Source: Rickettsiales bacterium
GTDB lineage: Bacteria > Pseudomonadota > Alphaproteobacteria > Rickettsiales > UBA1997
NCBI GenBank assembly: GCA_009693885.1
Contig: SHWK01000044.1
Span: 1-7,499 of the forward strand
Reading direction: 5' to 3'
DNA length: 7,499 nucleotides
Below are positions 5,455 through 7,499 of this stretch, piece after piece; position 1 is the stretch's first letter; every line of letters starts with the position of its first letter. The translations under genes were made by a program, and so were the position numbers. The notes beneath the pieces were generated by a model. That model did not search any database, was not told the origin of the DNA, and saw only the letters and a list, made by a program, of their open reading frames with translations.

Positions 5455-7499
5455 ATGTTTAAAAATATTTCTGTGAATCACGCGCCTTTTTGCCGAAACC
5501 TTATTATTTTTACAATAACTTCTTTAACTTTATCCAGCGCGGCTAGGGCAGATGAGCTATCTTCAAAACAGGCCACTATTCTATCAAAAATCACAGTTAC
5601 TGCAGAATCTATTAAAAACGAAGGCAATGTTGATGGCTATAAAACTGGTTCAACTCGCAGCTCAACAAGAACCGACACCCCCTTGCTTGATGTGCCTCAA
5701 TCAATCTCGGTGGTAACTCAGGATCAAATTCGCGATCAAAATATAACTAGCATGGAAGAAGCGGTTAGATATGTTCCAGGGGTTAATATTCAACAAGGCG
5801 AAGGAAATCGCGATCAAATTACAATTAGAGGCAACTCTACCAGCGCTGATTTTTTTATTGATGGCGCTCGTGACGATGTACAATATTATCGTGATTTTTA
5901 TAATATTGATCGCATTGAATTTTTAAAAGGACCAAATGCAATGGCTTTTGGTCGCGGTGGAAGTGGCGGCGTGGTTAATCGTGTTTCAAAAGTTGCTGAT
6001 GATGAACAAAGGCGCAAAGTTGTTGCTTCGGGCGGATCATTTAACAATAGAAGAATCGAAACTGATTTTGGCGATAAAGTTAACGATAAACTATCGTTGC
6101 GCTTTAATACCATGTATGAAAAATCAGGAACATTTCGCAAATATGGCGACCTTGAGCGCTATGGCTTTAATCCAACGGCAACACTTAAATTAAGCAAGGC
6201 CACCGATATTAAATTTGGATATGAACATTTTAAGGATAAAAGGTTTAATGATCGCGGGATTCCTTCTTCTAACGGTGGCGCTTATAAAACTAATGAGTTT
6301 TTTGGAAATCCGAATGAAAATGAAGTAGACGCAGAAATTAATTCTGGATATGCGACGATTACTCATCAATTTAATCCAAAAACGCAGTTAAAAAATTATA
6401 CTCGCTATACTCAAAATTCTAAGTTTTATCAAAATACTCACGCATCAAGTTCTGTAGATTCTACAGAAAATCTTACAATTTCGGCTTATAATGATACGCA
6501 AGAGCGCAATAATTTTACTAACCAAACTGATTTGACGCAAAAATTTGCAACTGGATCAATTGCCCATACCGCATTATTTGGAACTGAAATTTCTCAGCAA
6601 GATTCTCAAATATTAAGAAAAAGCGGGTTTTTTAACAATAATTCATTAACAGAACTTGTATCAATAAGCAACCCTATCAGCCTTACTCCTATAACATATC
6701 GCACAGCAGGAAGGGATAATGATAATAGTTCAAAAGTAAGGGTTTATGCCGCTTATATTCAAGATCAGATCGAGATCAATAAATATCTGCAAATAACTGC
6801 TGGCTTGCGTTATGATAATTTTGAAATTGATCTTTTTGACAAGCGCACTAATCAAAGTTTTAATCGTAGTGATAAATTAATATCGCCTCGCGCCGGCATT
6901 TTGTTTAAGCCGCAAAAATCAGTTTCAATTTATAGCAATTACAGTGTTTCATATTTGCCAAGTGCGGGTGATCAATTTAATAGTTTAAGTGCATCAAGCG
7001 CGGTTCTTAAGCCAGAAAAATTAGAAAATTATGAAATTGGCAGCAAATGGGATATAAATCCAAGGCTTAATTTATCGGCAGCTATTTATCAGCTTGATAG
7101 AACCAATACTCGCTCTAATGATCCCAATAATCCAGGGTTTTTTGTTCTTACAGGAGAATCTCGCACCAGAGGTATTGAAATTGCAACAACAGGAAAAATA
7201 ACCGATAAATGGCAAATTATTGGCGGATATGCCTATCAAGATGCCGTAATTACATCAACAACTTCAATTACGACAACTTCTAGCGCTGCCGCCGGCAAAA
7301 GAGTTGGATTAGTGCCTCGCAACACCTTCTCATTATGGAACAAATATGATCTTGATAGCAAATGGGCCGTGGCTTTGGGCGCTGTCAGTCAATCGCATCA
7401 ATATGCGGCAGTTGATAATGCGGTTAAATTAAAGGGATTTACTAGATTTGATGGGGCCGCTTATTACAAAATTAATTCTTCATATCGCGCGCAGCTTAA
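5455..7499 (+). CDS. TonB-dependent siderophore receptor, Fiu-like (cut by right window edge)
   Basis: Outer-membrane ferric-siderophore transporter energised by TonB-ExbB-ExbD; 681 codons are visible and the frame is open to the edge. The signal peptide has a hydrophobic core at about 16-27 and a likely cleavage after ARA (residue 32). A TonB box, ITVTA, is at 46-50. The plug domain spans about 75-180: DVPQSISVVTQDQI, EAVRYVPGVNIQQGEGNRDQITIRGN, FFIDGARDDVQYYRDFYNIDRIEFLKGPNAMAFGRGGSGGVVNRV (listed in three parts). The rest is beta-barrel, including LRYDNFEIDLF, LKPEKLENYEIGSKW and SRTRGIEIATTGKITDKWQIIGGYAY. The plug and the GKRVGLVPRNTFSLW region resemble COG4774 catecholate receptors such as Fiu and PiuA; the ligand remains inferred. 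The TAA at 7497-7499 is out of frame; the last strand(s), probably a few tens of residues, are missing. The ATG is the first start after an in-frame TAG at 5407-5409; no Shine-Dalgarno is present. A Fur box lies upstream. Confidence 0.95.
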   Translation, partial: MFKNISVNHAPFCRNLIIFTITSLTLSSAARADELSSKQATILSKITVTAESIKNEGNVDGYKTGSTRSSTRTDTPLLDVPQSISVVTQDQIRDQNITSMEEAVRYVPGVNIQQGEGNRDQITIRGNSTSADFFIDGARDDVQYYRDFYNIDRIEFLKGPNAMAFGRGGSGGVVNRVSKVADDEQRRKVVASGGSFNNRRIETDFGDKVNDKLSLRFNTMYEKSGTFRKYGDLERYGFNPTATLKLSKATDIKFGYEHFKDKRFNDRGIPSSNGGAYKTNEFFGNPNENEVDAEINSGYATITHQFNPKTQLKNYTRYTQNSKFYQNTHASSSVDSTENLTISAYNDTQERNNFTNQTDLTQKFATGSIAHTALFGTEISQQDSQILRKSGFFNNNSLTELVSISNPISLTPITYRTAGRDNDNSSKVRVYAAYIQDQIEINKYLQITAGLRYDNFEIDLFDKRTNQSFNRSDKLISPRAGILFKPQKSVSIYSNYSVSYLPSAGDQFNSLSASSAVLKPEKLENYEIGSKWDINPRLNLSAAIYQLDRTNTRSNDPNNPGFFVLTGESRTRGIEIATTGKITDKWQIIGGYAYQDAVITSTTSITTTSSAAAGKRVGLVPRNTFSLWNKYDLDSKWAVALGAVSQSHQYAAVDNAVKLKGFTRFDGAAYYKINSSYRAQL

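Noticed and set aside
5936..6193. Open frame of about 85 codons overlapping the receptor gene in another frame
   Set aside because: It lies wholly within the well-supported receptor coding sequence and has no family-like motif.
7497..7499. TAA at the right edge as the receptor stop (and TTA at 1-3 as the xerD stop)
   Set aside because: Both are out of frame with their genes, and both proteins lack expected C-terminal parts, so both continue beyond the window.

Overview
The window is AT-rich and densely coded: six protein genes on both strands, with no RNA gene, insertion sequence or CRISPR array that I could see. The HtpG resembles alphaproteobacterial forms, particularly Rickettsia HtpG as I remember it (for example MDIRMER near the C-terminus). 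The periplasmic M48 protease with a TPR-like tail, the XerD and the outer-membrane TonB-dependent receptor show a Gram-negative cell. Low GC plus these signatures suggest an AT-rich alphaproteobacterium, possibly near Rickettsiales or Holosporales. This placement is inference; no marker gene settles it.

Layout. At 1-527 (-) is the 5' part of xerD, a chromosome-dimer-resolution recombinase cut by the window edge. Its start overlaps the end of a 74-residue single-pass membrane protein at 517-741 (-). Divergent from these is a two-gene unit on the + strand: a secreted BepA/YfgC-like M48 zinc metalloprotease (778-2151) and, overlapping it by ATGA, an unrecognised 376-residue protein (2148-3278). 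Convergent with that unit, after 32 bases, is htpG (3311-5203, -), the Hsp90 chaperone. A 251-bp intergenic region separates htpG from a divergent Fiu/COG4774-like TonB-dependent siderophore receptor (5455 to the right edge, +). It holds a good sigma70/sigma32-type promoter for htpG and a perfect 23-bp Fur-box palindrome for the receptor.

How the genes work together. Three themes sit side by side: chromosome segregation (XerD), protein quality control (an envelope protease and cytosolic HtpG) and iron acquisition under predicted Fur control. The M48 gene and its partner are almost certainly co-transcribed and translationally coupled. The other neighbours probably share location rather than function.

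No wholly new system is evident. The main unknowns are the 376-residue protein coupled to the M48 protease, the small membrane protein coupled to xerD, and the absence of visible Shine-Dalgarno sequences before any of the six starts.
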